64,000 nt of DNA. Source: Bog-473 sp963804055. GTDB lineage: Bacteria; Actinomycetota; Acidimicrobiia; Acidimicrobiales; RAAP-2. Made by a program: the position numbers and the translations under genes. The notes beneath the pieces were generated by a model. It saw nothing but the letters and a program-made list of their open reading frames with translations, had not been told where the DNA came from and made no database searches. The DNA lies in NCBI GenBank assembly GCA_963804055.1, contig CAWDOU010000013.1:496001-560000 (forward strand), read 5' to 3'. Positions within the stretch are counted from its first letter, which is position 1. Each line of letters begins with the position of its first letter. Below, piece by piece: positions 8,732 to 16,733 of this stretch.

Positions 8732-9243
8732 CCACCGAATCCGTCGCTCCAGGAGTGCTCCACGCCTGGGCCATCTACCTGCAGGCCAGTGAGGAGGCTC
8801 GTCGCCGGGGTGATCGCCGAACCGGCACCGATCACATCCTGCTCGCCTTGTTCGAGGACCCCTCGATCGAAGTCGTGTTGGGCGTGAGCCTGCGGGAAGC
8901 TCGCCAGGCCCTCGAGTCGCTCGATCGCGAAGCCCTGGACGCACTGGGCCTGGGGTCCGGCGCCGACGCGCCGCCACTGCCGATGCGAACCGTGCCGAAG
9001 AGGCCGAGGATCAGAGACGTGGCAAAGAGAGATCGCTTCCGCATGACGCCTGCGGCAAAGAAAGTGCTTGAGGACGCGTACAAGCCCAAGGGTCACAGGA
9101 AGCTCCAGGTCACGGGGCCTGAGGTGCTGGCCCAGATCCTCGCCCTCCAACCCCCAGATCCTGCGGCGGTGCTGCTGGGCGCTCTCGGCGTGGACACGTC
9201 GGAGGTCCTGCGCCGATTGGATGCGGTCACGCCAGACAGCTGA
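8728..9243 (+). CDS. Clp N-terminal-domain protein without ATPase
   Basis: A 171-residue cytoplasmic protein made of two Clp-N type helical repeats: HAWAIYLQASEEARRRGDRR with TGTDHILLALF near residues 10-40, and FRMTPAAKKVLEDAY with TGPEVLAQILAL near 95-140. In ClpA, ClpB and ClpC this domain binds substrates or adaptors and is followed by AAA+ modules, which are absent here. It could therefore act as a stand-alone adaptor or decoy for Clp proteases. That role is inference. Co-expressed with the upstream HTH gene through a 4-base overlap. Confidence 0.82.
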   Translation: MTTESVAPGVLHAWAIYLQASEEARRRGDRRTGTDHILLALFEDPSIEVVLGVSLREARQALESLDREALDALGLGSGADAPPLPMRTVPKRPRIRDVAKRDRFRMTPAAKKVLEDAYKPKGHRKLQVTGPEVLAQILALQPPDPAAVLLGALGVDTSEVLRRLDAVTPDS

Positions 9244-9561
9244 GTTCCCAGCAACAGTCACGACTTCGAGCGAGGTGCGGGTGGCAACGTGGCCGACTGC
9301 GCCGCTCACGCTCCGGGACTCGCGAAACCCGCCTTCTTCAGGGCGTCCAGTCCACCAGCACCTACAGCGAGATCCTCATTCGCATGTCGATCGGCCTCGG
9401 CGACAGCGCCCGGGCCCCCGCTCGATCATTTCTGACCTCCCGCCGGCGGGCTGTCCGAACTGACCGAACCGAGGCCGTGTCTGCAGGGTGAGTGTTCCCG
9501 TGGCCCGCGACCGAACCGCCCCTCTCGCGCACCTCGCGGCTCTCGGCAATGGAGCAAGCCG
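9244..9561. other. Gap without a convincing gene
   Basis: Nothing with a start, ribosome site and recognisable family lies here. On the plus strand around 9350-9410 a short frame reads QSTSTYSEILIRMSIGLGD, which looks like a fragment of a conserved protein end, but no flanking homologous part was found. It may be a gene remnant. Confidence 0.35.
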
Positions 9562-10179
9562 TCAGATCTCTATACCTTGTGCTCGCGTGACGAAGGCAAT
9601 TGCGGCCTCGAGGAGCTCTTCGCCCGCAACCTCGGGATTGGCGGTGCGCATCATGTTGATCCCGCGGAAGAGAGCCACGATGATGCGAGCGGTTCGTTCG
9701 GCCGGTTCTTCGCCTGCGATGCCCCGCTGTGCCCGCTCGACCTCAATGATTTCGGCGATGGCGCGGATGTCCTGTTCCTCGAGTTCGTTCATCCGCGCCC
9801 GGGCGGCCGGGTTGCGCAACGCATAGAGATGGAACTCCAGGTACAGGGCGCCCATATTCGGGACGCGGTCCAGCTCACCGCCGATGAGGGAGACGAAATC
9901 GCCGATACGCGCTTCGGGCGGGACATCGGAGCCTTCGATCGTGGCTCTGAGGGCGGTCATCTCCCGGGCGTAGGCGTCCTCGAGGAGCGCCAAGAACAGG
10001 TCCTCCTTGTTCTTGAAGTTCGAGTAGACGGCTCCCTTCGTGAAACCGGCGGCGGCCGCCACCTCGTCGAGCGTGGCTGCGTGGAACCCGCGCGCAGCAA
10101 AGACCTGGGCGGCCGCCTGCAGCAGGTACTCGCGCGTTTGCTGGCGCCGACGTTCTGCAGTGAGTGGTTCGAGTGGCAT
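9562..10179 (-). CDS. TetR/AcrR family transcriptional regulator
   Basis: Repressor of 205 residues. The N-terminal TetR DNA-binding domain (about residues 10-60) has the typical AAQVFAARGFHAATLDEVAAAAGFTKGAVYSNFKNKEDLF. The C-terminal half is the variable ligand-binding, dimerising part. It starts 42 bases from the divergent DrrAB-like exporter, and the space between holds three AGTAT/ATACT half-sites. Ligand-released repression of the exporter and of itself is the likely scheme. The inducing compound is unknown. Confidence 0.93.
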   Translation of the reverse strand: MPLEPLTAERRRQQTREYLLQAAAQVFAARGFHAATLDEVAAAAGFTKGAVYSNFKNKEDLFLALLEDAYAREMTALRATIEGSDVPPEARIGDFVSLIGGELDRVPNMGALYLEFHLYALRNPAARARMNELEEQDIRAIAEIIEVERAQRGIAGEEPAERTARIIVALFRGINMMRTANPEVAGEELLEAAIAFVTRAQGIEI

Positions 10180-10199
10180 AGGGGGTTGTCCTACCAGCC

Positions 10200-10224
10200 A
10201 GTATAGAACATACTTACCAGTATG
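10200..10224. promoter_or_regulatory. TetR operator between the divergent regulator and drrA-like gene
   Basis: AGTAT (10200-10204), ATACT (10210-10214) and AGTAT (10219-10223) alternate in orientation. The last two form the palindrome CATACT-TACC-AGTATG at 10209-10224, which includes the ATG of the ABC gene at 10222. TATACT on the minus strand at 10199-10204 could serve as -10 for the regulator. The position and symmetry fit TetR-family operators. Confidence 0.6.
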
Positions 10225-11235
10225 AATGATCCTGTTCGGTATCTCAATGAGTCGACGGGTTCGGTCGTGCCCGACTCAGAAGTGGCAGCTTCCGCCGTAC
10301 TGACTCGTGGCTTGGTCCGGCGCTTCGGCCGGACGGACGCGGTCAGCGGCGTGGACCTCTCTGTTCGACGGGGCGAGATCTACGGGTTCCTGGGACCGAA
10401 TGGCGCCGGAAAGTCCACGGCCGTTCGGGTGCTCTGCACACTCTTGCGACCACACGGTGGGGTTGCCTTCGTCGCAGGGCAAGACGTCTCGCGCCATCCC
10501 CAGGCCGTCCGACTGCGCATCGGCGTGGCCCTGCAGGAGACAGCGCTCGACGATCGGCAGACCGGGCGCGAGCTCCTCCATCTCCAAGGTCGCCTCTACG
10601 GCATGACAGCAGCTCAGGTTCGGGAACGGATGACCGCCGTGCTGGGACTGGTCGACATCGGTGATGCCATCGATCGTCGGATCGGCACCTATTCGGGCGG
10701 GATGAAACGCCGACTCGATCTGGCCGCGGCCCTCATCCACCGTCCCGAAGTGCTTTTTCTCGACGAACCGACCACCGGGCTCGACCCGCTGAGTCGGGCC
10801 AGCGTCTGGGCGGAGATCCGGCGTCTCAACGCCGAGCTGGGAATGTCCATCTTCCTCACGACGCAATACCTCGACGAAGCTGATGCGCTCGCCGATCGGG
10901 TCGGGATCATCAACCGAGGTCGCGTGGTTGCGGAAGGCACTCCTGAAGAATTGAAACGCTCCATCGGGCAGGATCTCATTGTCGCCGAGGTGGAGGGCGA
11001 CGACCCCACCGTCTTGGCCAAGTTACGGGGTCTCAGTGGCATCGACGATGTCGCCTATGACGGGAGGCAGGTCGTCGTGAGCACGAAGGACGGGCCGGCC
11101 GAACTCAGTCCAGTGGCAATCGCCCTCAACACGACGTCGCTTCGCGTGCGCACCCTCACATTGCGCATGCCCACACTCGACGACGTCTTCAAGGAGCTCA
11201 CGGGATCGCACATCCACGAAGCCGTGCCGGCATGA
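10222..11235 (+). CDS. Daunorubicin-resistance-type ABC transporter ATP-binding protein (DrrA-like)
   Basis: ATPase subunit (337 residues) of a drug exporter. Walker A GPNGAGKST is at residues 58-66, the signature YSGGMKRR at 157-164, and Walker B VLFLDEP at 177-183. The DrrA-type C-terminal part follows the LTTQYLDEADALADRVGIINRG stretch, with the short conserved end TLDDVFKELTG. The ATG at 10222 has no ribosome site and sits inside the operator, so it is probably read leaderless. A later start is possible, because the first 25 residues are not conserved. It overlaps its permease by ATGA. Confidence 0.92.
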   Translation: MNDPVRYLNESTGSVVPDSEVAASAVLTRGLVRRFGRTDAVSGVDLSVRRGEIYGFLGPNGAGKSTAVRVLCTLLRPHGGVAFVAGQDVSRHPQAVRLRIGVALQETALDDRQTGRELLHLQGRLYGMTAAQVRERMTAVLGLVDIGDAIDRRIGTYSGGMKRRLDLAAALIHRPEVLFLDEPTTGLDPLSRASVWAEIRRLNAELGMSIFLTTQYLDEADALADRVGIINRGRVVAEGTPEELKRSIGQDLIVAEVEGDDPTVLAKLRGLSGIDDVAYDGRQVVVSTKDGPAELSPVAIALNTTSLRVRTLTLRMPTLDDVFKELTGSHIHEAVPA

Positions 11236-12032
11236 CGGCGGTCCACGCCGGCTCCGTTCTGGGTCGTCAAGCGGGATTCCGTCGTGACATCACCTCGGTG
11301 GCCGGCCGTGCTCTTCGACAGATGCGGCGCGAGCCGACTTCCGTGATTCCCGCAATCTTCGTCCCCGCCTTCTTCTACGTCGTCAACCTGGGCGCATTGG
11401 AGAACGTCGCCAGTCAGGCGAGCGGGCTGGACTACAAGGCCTTCCTCATTCCCATGGCCATCGCCTTTGCCGTGACCGGAATGACCCGAGCGCCCGCCCT
11501 GGTCACCGACATTCAGGACGGCTACTTCGACCGTCTCTGCCTGACACCGATCCGACGTTCGGCGCTTCTGCTGGGACTGATGGTGGCCGATGTCGCAGTG
11601 TTGGTCCTCCTGTGCATACCCGTCCTGCTCATGGGCTTCGTGGTCGGCGTGCGATTCGAAACTGGGCTGCCCGGTCTCTCGGTCTTCATCGCGATCTGTG
11701 GCCTGTGGGGTCTTGTCTTCACCGGGTTTCCCTACGCCGTGGCGCTGAAGACAGGCAATCCCGCTGCCGTCAACGCGTGCTTCGTCATCTTCTTTCCTCT
11801 CTTCTTCCTCACCGACGCCGTAATCCCCAAGGCTTCGTTGACGGGTTGGTTCTCGACGATCGCGACGTACAACCCCGTGACGTATCTGCTCGGAGCCCTC
11901 CGGTCGCTGATCACGACGGGCTGGAATGGCGCGGCGCTCCTGGAAGGGCTTGCCGCCATGGCCGGCATCGGTGGCCTGAGCATGTCGTTGGCGTTTCTGG
12001 CCCTGCGAGGACGGGTCCGCAGCGGGGATTGA
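11232..12032 (+). CDS. DrrB-like ABC-2 transporter permease
   Basis: Membrane subunit (266 residues) that pairs with the DrrA-like ATPase, coupled by a 4-base overlap. After a cytoplasmic N-terminus containing the family motif RQMRREPTSVIPAIFVPAFFYV, about six helices follow. The ABC2 signature region near residues 180-215 reads FFPLFFLTDAVIPKASLTGW, with the usual ATYNPVTYLLGALRSL afterwards. Typical substrates are hydrophobic drugs or glycolipids. The one here is unknown. Confidence 0.92.
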   Translation: MTAVHAGSVLGRQAGFRRDITSVAGRALRQMRREPTSVIPAIFVPAFFYVVNLGALENVASQASGLDYKAFLIPMAIAFAVTGMTRAPALVTDIQDGYFDRLCLTPIRRSALLLGLMVADVAVLVLLCIPVLLMGFVVGVRFETGLPGLSVFIAICGLWGLVFTGFPYAVALKTGNPAAVNACFVIFFPLFFLTDAVIPKASLTGWFSTIATYNPVTYLLGALRSLITTGWNGAALLEGLAAMAGIGGLSMSLAFLALRGRVRSGD

Positions 12033-12592
12033 GGCAACGAAGAGATGCTGATGAGCGGACTGGTGCAGGTCCGGCCATCAGGATGGCTCCAATGCCTCCG
12101 GGATCCATCTCGGGAGCGCTGCACGCATCGGTGACCGAGCCTGGCTCGGGGCGGACGATGTCGGCCATATTCGCATCTGCGCGACGTGGGCACCGAGCTC
12201 CAGTTCCGCGCACGTGTCCGCCGCCTCCGTCGGGGGCCCATCGCCTGCCGCCGACATGGTCACCTCCTGCGTGCGCAGGGACACGCAGAGACCGTCGGCA
12301 CCGACCTTCACGTGGCGTTCGACGGTGGCGGTCCGTATCTGCCAGAGCACCTGTGCGGTCGGTTGGCCGTCCATGACGATGGGAGAACGGGTGGGCCCCG
12401 TCGTTCTTCCGATTCTGGCGGGTGCGACGGACCGGCCGTAGGCCCGTTCGGACCCCCGACGCCACAACTCCGCCACAGCACAGCCGGCGCGGGAGACAGT
12501 GGCGGCGCGGCGCCAGTGCGGTGGAGCTGCCTGCGTCGGCGGTGCGGCCTGGCGGCCAGGAGCCCGGCGGTGCCGCACCGCCGGCGGGACTG
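12033..12592. other. 560-base gap, no supported gene
   Basis: Between the DrrB-like gene and the PilZ gene all six frames carry open stretches typical of GC-rich DNA but no recognisable domain. The least unlikely candidate is a minus-strand frame from an ATG at 12374 to 12078. It encodes about 98 residues with balanced composition but has no ribosome site. I do not call it a gene. I see no clear terminator for either flank. Confidence 0.4.
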
Positions 12593-12922
12593 CTATCTCC
12601 CGCTGCGCTCGCCCAGCGCCCTCGAAGGCGCCGCGACCTCACGGGGAGACGGGCCCTCGCTGAACACGATGCCGACACGCACGGCGCCGCCGAGGATCGG
12701 CTCCGCGTGGGTGATCTCCCCTTCGAGCCTGGCAACCGCGGGAACATCGACTGCAATGCGGCGTCCGGCGAGCTGCGACGGCGAGGCGTGGTTCAAGGTG
12801 ACGCCGATACCGAGCATGGAGATGTCGTCGACCCGGCAGCGCCACTCGCCTGGCTCGCCCTCAATGCGACAGGTCCCGTCCCAGCCGGCAGGCAGGCGCT
12901 TGACTCGACGGCTGTACGTCAT
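12593..12922 (-). CDS. PilZ domain protein
   Basis: A 109-residue single-domain PilZ protein, a cytoplasmic binder of cyclic di-GMP. The family's arginine-rich loop appears as SRRVKRLP at residues 4-11 and the D/NxSxxG motif as DISMLGIGV. The arginine spacing is shorter than the classic RxxxR, so ligand binding is probable but not certain. The start is set by AAAGGGGG upstream. It is the last gene of a fliW-csrA-pilZ group at the end of the flagellar cluster, 55 bases after csrA. A brake or switch on motility, as for YcgR, is the likely job. Confidence 0.8.
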   Translation of the reverse strand: MTYSRRVKRLPAGWDGTCRIEGEPGEWRCRVDDISMLGIGVTLNHASPSQLAGRRIAVDVPAVARLEGEITHAEPILGGAVRVGIVFSEGPSPREVAAPSRALGERSGR

Positions 12923-12977
12923 GAGGGACCCCCTTTCGGCGTCCTGGGTGACTGGAGCGACCGGCGCCTGAGGCCGG

Positions 12978-13253
12978 TCAGCGTCCGGCCACGACCTCTT
13001 TTCTCGACCCCGACCGCTCGTTCGCCTGGCGGGCTGCATAGGCTGCAAAGGCGTGTCGGTCCGACGGGGACTCCCCCGCTTCGAGGTTCTCCCGCCGGAT
13101 CCGCTCCAACACCTCGGCGCGGTCGATGCGAATCTGGCGAGGGGCCTCGATCCCGAGTCGGACGCGGCCATTTTCGGAAACCGAGATCACGGTCACGACG
13201 ACGTCGTCGCCGATGACGATCTTCTCCCCGACCTCCCGCGTGAGCGTCAGCAC
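12978..13253 (-). CDS. csrA: CsrA, carbon storage/flagellin mRNA regulator
   Basis: RNA-binding translational regulator of 91 residues. The first 50 residues form the five-stranded CsrA fold (LTLTREVGEKIVIGDDVVVTV and GRVRLGIEAP), and the helix RIDRAEVLERI follows. A charged tail of about 25 residues extends past the normal end. The GTG start at 13253 is preceded by AGAAGGGGGG. It overlaps the end of fliW by 7 bases. In Bacillus, CsrA blocks flagellin translation and FliW sequesters CsrA until flagellin binds FliW. The same partner switch is expected here. Confidence 0.93.
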   Translation of the reverse strand: MLTLTREVGEKIVIGDDVVVTVISVSENGRVRLGIEAPRQIRIDRAEVLERIRRENLEAGESPSDRHAFAAYAARQANERSGSRKEVVAGR

Positions 13254-13750
13254 GCGATCCCCCCTTCTCCCACCTCGTCGGCGGGCCGTGGCGGGAGCAA
13301 CGGAGTGCGGACCCGCCAACCCGCTTCGATCTCGCTCGTCGCCGGCACGAATTGATCGGCAAGACCGTTGTGACGGTTGACCACGATCGGCGAAAAAAGA
13401 TTCACCGTTGATCGTTCCAGTGGCACGCGCTGCGTGACGATCGCCAGCAGGGTGGCGTCCTCCTCGACCCGGATGTCCAGGGCGTCGGCGAATTCGTCGT
13501 CCAGCACGACCTGGTAGCCCGGCCATAGGTACCAGGGCGTCAGCATGAGGAACCGGGGGCTCGACACCGCCACGCCGCTCCGCAGACGGACGTCGTCGTC
13601 CGTGCACCGGAGCTCGGCGAACATGCCCGGGATGTCGCCGTCGATGGGCTCGAGCAGAAAGTGGGTCGCCCCTATCCATCCGAGCATCTCTCGACGCAAC
13701 GTGATCTCCATGCACGGCAGCGTGACGGGAAGATTGACGGTGCTCTGCAA
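13247..13750 (-). CDS. fliW: FliW, flagellar assembly factor and CsrA antagonist
   Basis: A 167-residue FliW homologue, which binds flagellin and CsrA. Conserved parts are GWIGATHFLLEPID near the N-terminus, PRFLMLTPWYLWPGYQVVL in the middle, and the end signature TVNLFSPIVVNRHNGLADQFV. I place the start at the TTG at 13750 because AAGGAG lies 7 bases upstream. The first in-frame ATG would remove the first beta strand. It overlaps csrA by 7 bases. The C-terminal tail is longer and more proline-rich than usual. Confidence 0.88.
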   Translation of the reverse strand: MQSTVNLPVTLPCMEITLRREMLGWIGATHFLLEPIDGDIPGMFAELRCTDDDVRLRSGVAVSSPRFLMLTPWYLWPGYQVVLDDEFADALDIRVEEDATLLAIVTQRVPLERSTVNLFSPIVVNRHNGLADQFVPATSEIEAGWRVRTPLLPPRPADEVGEGGIAC

Positions 13751-13868
13751 CTGCTTTCTCCTTGGCGATGGGGACGGCCGGCGACTGCAGGCCGCGCGGC
13801 GATCCAGGTGGTGGGCGGCTCCGATCCTCAAGACCGAGGTCCACCCCGTGTCGTGGCGTTCTTCTCTG

Positions 13869-14765
13869 TCATAGGAAATGCACCAGCGTCTCCGGAATGG
13901 CCTGGGAGGCGGCCCACATGGCGGCCTGGTAGTTGGTCATCTGAGAGTCGAGTTGCGTCGTGACCGTCGCCACGTTCACGTCTTCCAGGCCGGCTTGGGT
14001 GTTCTGCACCGAGGTGAGCTGTGTCGTCAACGAAGCGGACACCGCAGCCACCTGATCCGACCCGTTCCCGAGCACTGCGCTCGCCTGCTCCGCCGTGCTG
14101 ATGTTGGCGTCGAGCGCGTTCAGCGCGGTGTTCAGCTGGGCCGCCGTGGGCGTGCCTGATCCCAGTTGACCGATGACGGTGGTCAGCGTGTTGAAGACGC
14201 TGGCCGCGCCGGCGCCGAAGACCGATGGGCCCGGTACCGAGAGGGCTGCGGTCTGACCGGCGCCCGGACCGGCCCCGATGACCACGTTGGGCGTGTCCGT
14301 GTTGCCCAGGTAGTTCCCGGCGGTGTCGTAGGCCTGGCTCGACGCCGACGTCCCGGCGAAAATCGGCCGGCCCTCGTACTGGGTGTTGGCCGTGGAGAGC
14401 AGGTCGGCGTTGATCCCCTGGAGTTGCTGGGCCGCGGCTTGGTAGGTCGTCGTGTTCTGCGTCCCCTGGTTGAGGGTCTGCAGAATCAGCGTCCGGGCGC
14501 TCTGCATGTCGTCCAGTGCAGAGTTCAGGGCGTTGTTCCCCATGCCGAGCCACGAAGTGGCCGTCTGGGCGTTGGCCTGCCAGTTCGAGAGCTGACTTGC
14601 CTGCGAGGACAACTGCAGCACCTGCGTCACCGCGGCCGGGTTGTCGGACGGCTTGTTCAGCGACCGGCCGGAGGACACCTGCTCCTCGAGGTTCGCGATG
14701 CTCAGCTCTTGCTGGTTGAGCTGTTGCGTGATGGCCTGCGACAGCGTGATGTCGGCGACGCCCAT
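13869..14765 (-). CDS. flgL: FlgL, hook-filament junction protein
   Basis: Second hook-filament junction protein (298 residues), exported through the flagellar type III apparatus to join FlgK to the filament. The flagellin-like N-terminus has QQELSIANLEEQVSSGRSLNKPSDNPAAV and the C-terminal coiled-coil part has AGLEDVNVATVTTQLDSQMTNYQAAM. Length is typical. It starts 1 base after the flgK stop (TGACATG), so it is co-translated with flgK. Confidence 0.95.
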   Translation of the reverse strand: MGVADITLSQAITQQLNQQELSIANLEEQVSSGRSLNKPSDNPAAVTQVLQLSSQASQLSNWQANAQTATSWLGMGNNALNSALDDMQSARTLILQTLNQGTQNTTTYQAAAQQLQGINADLLSTANTQYEGRPIFAGTSASSQAYDTAGNYLGNTDTPNVVIGAGPGAGQTAALSVPGPSVFGAGAASVFNTLTTVIGQLGSGTPTAAQLNTALNALDANISTAEQASAVLGNGSDQVAAVSASLTTQLTSVQNTQAGLEDVNVATVTTQLDSQMTNYQAAMWAASQAIPETLVHFL

Positions 14766-14766
14766 G

Positions 14767-16215
14767 TCACACCGCCTGGAGGAGCGACTGGAAGGACTGG
14801 TTGATGGCGTTGATCGCCTGAGAGGCCGCTTGGAAGGCGTTCTGCGCGCTGAGGATGTCGACCTCCTGCTGGTTCTGGTTCACGCCGGAGATCGAGGCCA
14901 GGTTGCTGGACGCCGTCGTCGCCAGGTTCGATGCGGCGGTCGCCGTTCCCAACGCGTTGGAGGCGTCCGTCCCCAGGGTGCCGATGAGAGACCGGTAGAG
15001 CGCATCGGGACCGGTCGCCGACCCCGCCAGCGCGGCCATCGCTTGTGCGTTGGCGCTGTCGAGGGTGGGGGTCCCGATGACGTTGGAGTTGCCCGGTCCC
15101 GGCGCCGCCGCAGTGGCGATGAGTGAGGGGTCGGCGAGGAACTGGGGTGAGACCGCGATGCTGGCAGCCGACGTCGCACTGGCGGTGAACGTGGACGCCG
15201 AACCCTGGTCGACGAAGATGTTCGGGAGCACGGTCCCGGTGAAGCCGCCGGCGATGGCAGAACCGGGATCGCCGTTGGCGGCCATGCCGTTGGCCTGCAA
15301 TGCGTTGAGGTCCCCCGCCAGGGCGTTGGCCACCGATGAGAGCTGCGCCTGGTAACCGGGAAGCGATGAATTGACGGCCGTGAGGTTGGCGCCGATCGAT
15401 CCACCGGGCTGTAGCGCGACACCGGAGGCGGTGGCGACGCCGAGGTTGGCGGTGGCGGCCGAGCCCGTGGAGACCAGGGTCTCGGAGACGTTGCCGGACA
15501 CCAGCTGCACGCCGCCGGAGTTGATGGTGAGTGCGCCGTCAGGAGCCGTGGAGGTGCTGACACCGAGGAAGCCGGCCAGTTGGTCCACCGCCGATCGCCG
15601 TTCGTCGCTCAGCGCGTTGACGTTTTGACCCGCGGCATCCCCCGCCACGATCCCCTGGTTCAGCTGGGCCACCTGGCTCAGCAATCCGTTGACCTGGGTC
15701 AAGGTCCCGGAGTCTCCCGAGCCCGTCCCGACCTGCGATTGCAACGAGGATCCGAGCTGGGAGAGCTGCGTCGACGTGGTGTTGAGCGCCTCGGCCAGCC
15801 CGCTGGCGTCGGCCGCGACCGTCTGCTGGGCGCCGGCCTGGTTGGGATTGGCGGCCAGGGTCGAGAGATCGGTCCAGAACGTGGTGAGCTGCGCGGCCAG
15901 GCCGTCGCTGCTGGGCTCGGGGAAGATGGATTCGATCGAGGTCATCACCTGGTTGGTCGTGCTCGCTGTCCCTTGGACACCTTCGGCCGCCACGTTGGCC
16001 GCCTGGTAGACCGCGTCGGTCAGAGCGGAGACGGACGCGACGGTGACACCGCGACCGGCTTGGAGCGGGCCCGCTGCCGCCTCAGGCGAGAGGTCGACGA
16101 TCTCCTGGGCGTAGCCCGGCGTATTGATGTTGGACAGGTTGTTCGACGCCGTGTCGAGCTCTGCGCTGTCGGCGATGAGCCCGCTGGCGGCGATGGAAAG
16201 CCCGAAGTCGCTCAC
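14767..16215 (-). CDS. flgK: FlgK, hook-associated protein 1
   Basis: First hook-filament junction protein, 482 residues. The N-terminal rod-type motif GLSIAASGLIADSAELDTASNNLSNINTPGYAQE is present, as are a FlgK middle segment (VNGLLSQVAQLNQGI and SDERRSAVDQLAGFLGV) and the C-terminal ISGVNQNQQEVDILSAQNAFQAASQAINAINQSFQSLLQAV. It overlaps flgN by ATGA and is followed by flgL, the usual order of export chaperone then its clients. Confidence 0.96.
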   Translation of the reverse strand: MSDFGLSIAASGLIADSAELDTASNNLSNINTPGYAQEIVDLSPEAAAGPLQAGRGVTVASVSALTDAVYQAANVAAEGVQGTASTTNQVMTSIESIFPEPSSDGLAAQLTTFWTDLSTLAANPNQAGAQQTVAADASGLAEALNTTSTQLSQLGSSLQSQVGTGSGDSGTLTQVNGLLSQVAQLNQGIVAGDAAGQNVNALSDERRSAVDQLAGFLGVSTSTAPDGALTINSGGVQLVSGNVSETLVSTGSAATANLGVATASGVALQPGGSIGANLTAVNSSLPGYQAQLSSVANALAGDLNALQANGMAANGDPGSAIAGGFTGTVLPNIFVDQGSASTFTASATSAASIAVSPQFLADPSLIATAAAPGPGNSNVIGTPTLDSANAQAMAALAGSATGPDALYRSLIGTLGTDASNALGTATAASNLATTASSNLASISGVNQNQQEVDILSAQNAFQAASQAINAINQSFQSLLQAV

Positions 16216-16694
16216 ATCGCCCCTTGGACGATCTGGGGCCGGGACGGTCCCTGGCGCCCGTAGCTACGGCCGCCGTCGCTCCCAAGGAAGCTCAACGCGT
16301 CCCGCAGCAGGGTCGAACGGCGGCCCAGGGCCGAGACCGCCAGCTCGGCAACGCTGCGGACGTTGGCCACCTGCTCCAGCAGGAGGCGGCGCCGATCGTG
16401 GAGCAACTCGCCCCAGCCGTCGTCGACCTGCGCAGCGATCTCGGGAAGCTGCGCCTCCGGGTCGAGGAGGAACACCTCGGTGATACCCGAGGTCGCGGCA
16501 GCCCGGCGGAGGTCGAGCAATCGGAGCTGGTCGGCGGTCGCTTCGAGCTCACGGACTGACAACGGCAGCCAAAATGCCTGGTCAGCGGCGACCAGCGCGC
16601 CGAGCACGATCAGCCGGAATCGCAGGAGGTTCAACTGCTCGAGTTCGGCGTCGAGCGTCTCGATCAATTGTGCGAGGAGGTCTTCGGTGCTCAC
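16212..16694 (-). CDS. flgN: FlgN-like chaperone for FlgK/FlgL
   Basis: A mostly helical protein of 160 residues in the position of the FlgK/FlgL export chaperone. It has the FlgN-type N-terminal helix (LLAQLIETLDAELEQLNLLRFRL) and a second long helix pair. The start is the GTG at 16694. It lies exactly 7 bases after a FliA-type -10 box, so the message is likely leaderless. An upstream GTG at 16721 falls inside the promoter -35 and is rejected. Sequence similarity in this family is low, and the call rests partly on its overlap with flgK. Confidence 0.8.
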   Translation of the reverse strand: MSTEDLLAQLIETLDAELEQLNLLRFRLIVLGALVAADQAFWLPLSVRELEATADQLRLLDLRRAAATSGITEVFLLDPEAQLPEIAAQVDDGWGELLHDRRRLLLEQVANVRSVAELAVSALGRRSTLLRDALSFLGSDGGRSYGRQGPSRPQIVQGAM

Positions 16695-16701
16695 GCCTTG
16701 A

Positions 16702-16729
16702 ACAACGACCCGCCGGCGCACCGAGTTGC
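16702..16729 (-). promoter_or_regulatory. FliA-type promoter of the flgN-flgK-flgL operon
   Basis: On the minus strand GCAACTC (16729-16723) and GTCGTTGT (16709-16702) are 13 bases apart, matching the motif before four other flagellar blocks. The start codon of flgN comes 7 bases later. Confidence 0.7.
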
Positions 16730-16733
16730 GGGG

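Noticed and set aside
12050..12592. Several open frames on both strands in the gap before the PilZ gene.
   Set aside because: No ribosome sites, no recognisable domains, arginine-rich translations; kept only as a described gap.
16694..16721. An upstream GTG at 16721 as the flgN start.
   Set aside because: It lies between the promoter -35 and -10 boxes, so it would not be transcribed from that promoter, and it adds residues without family match.
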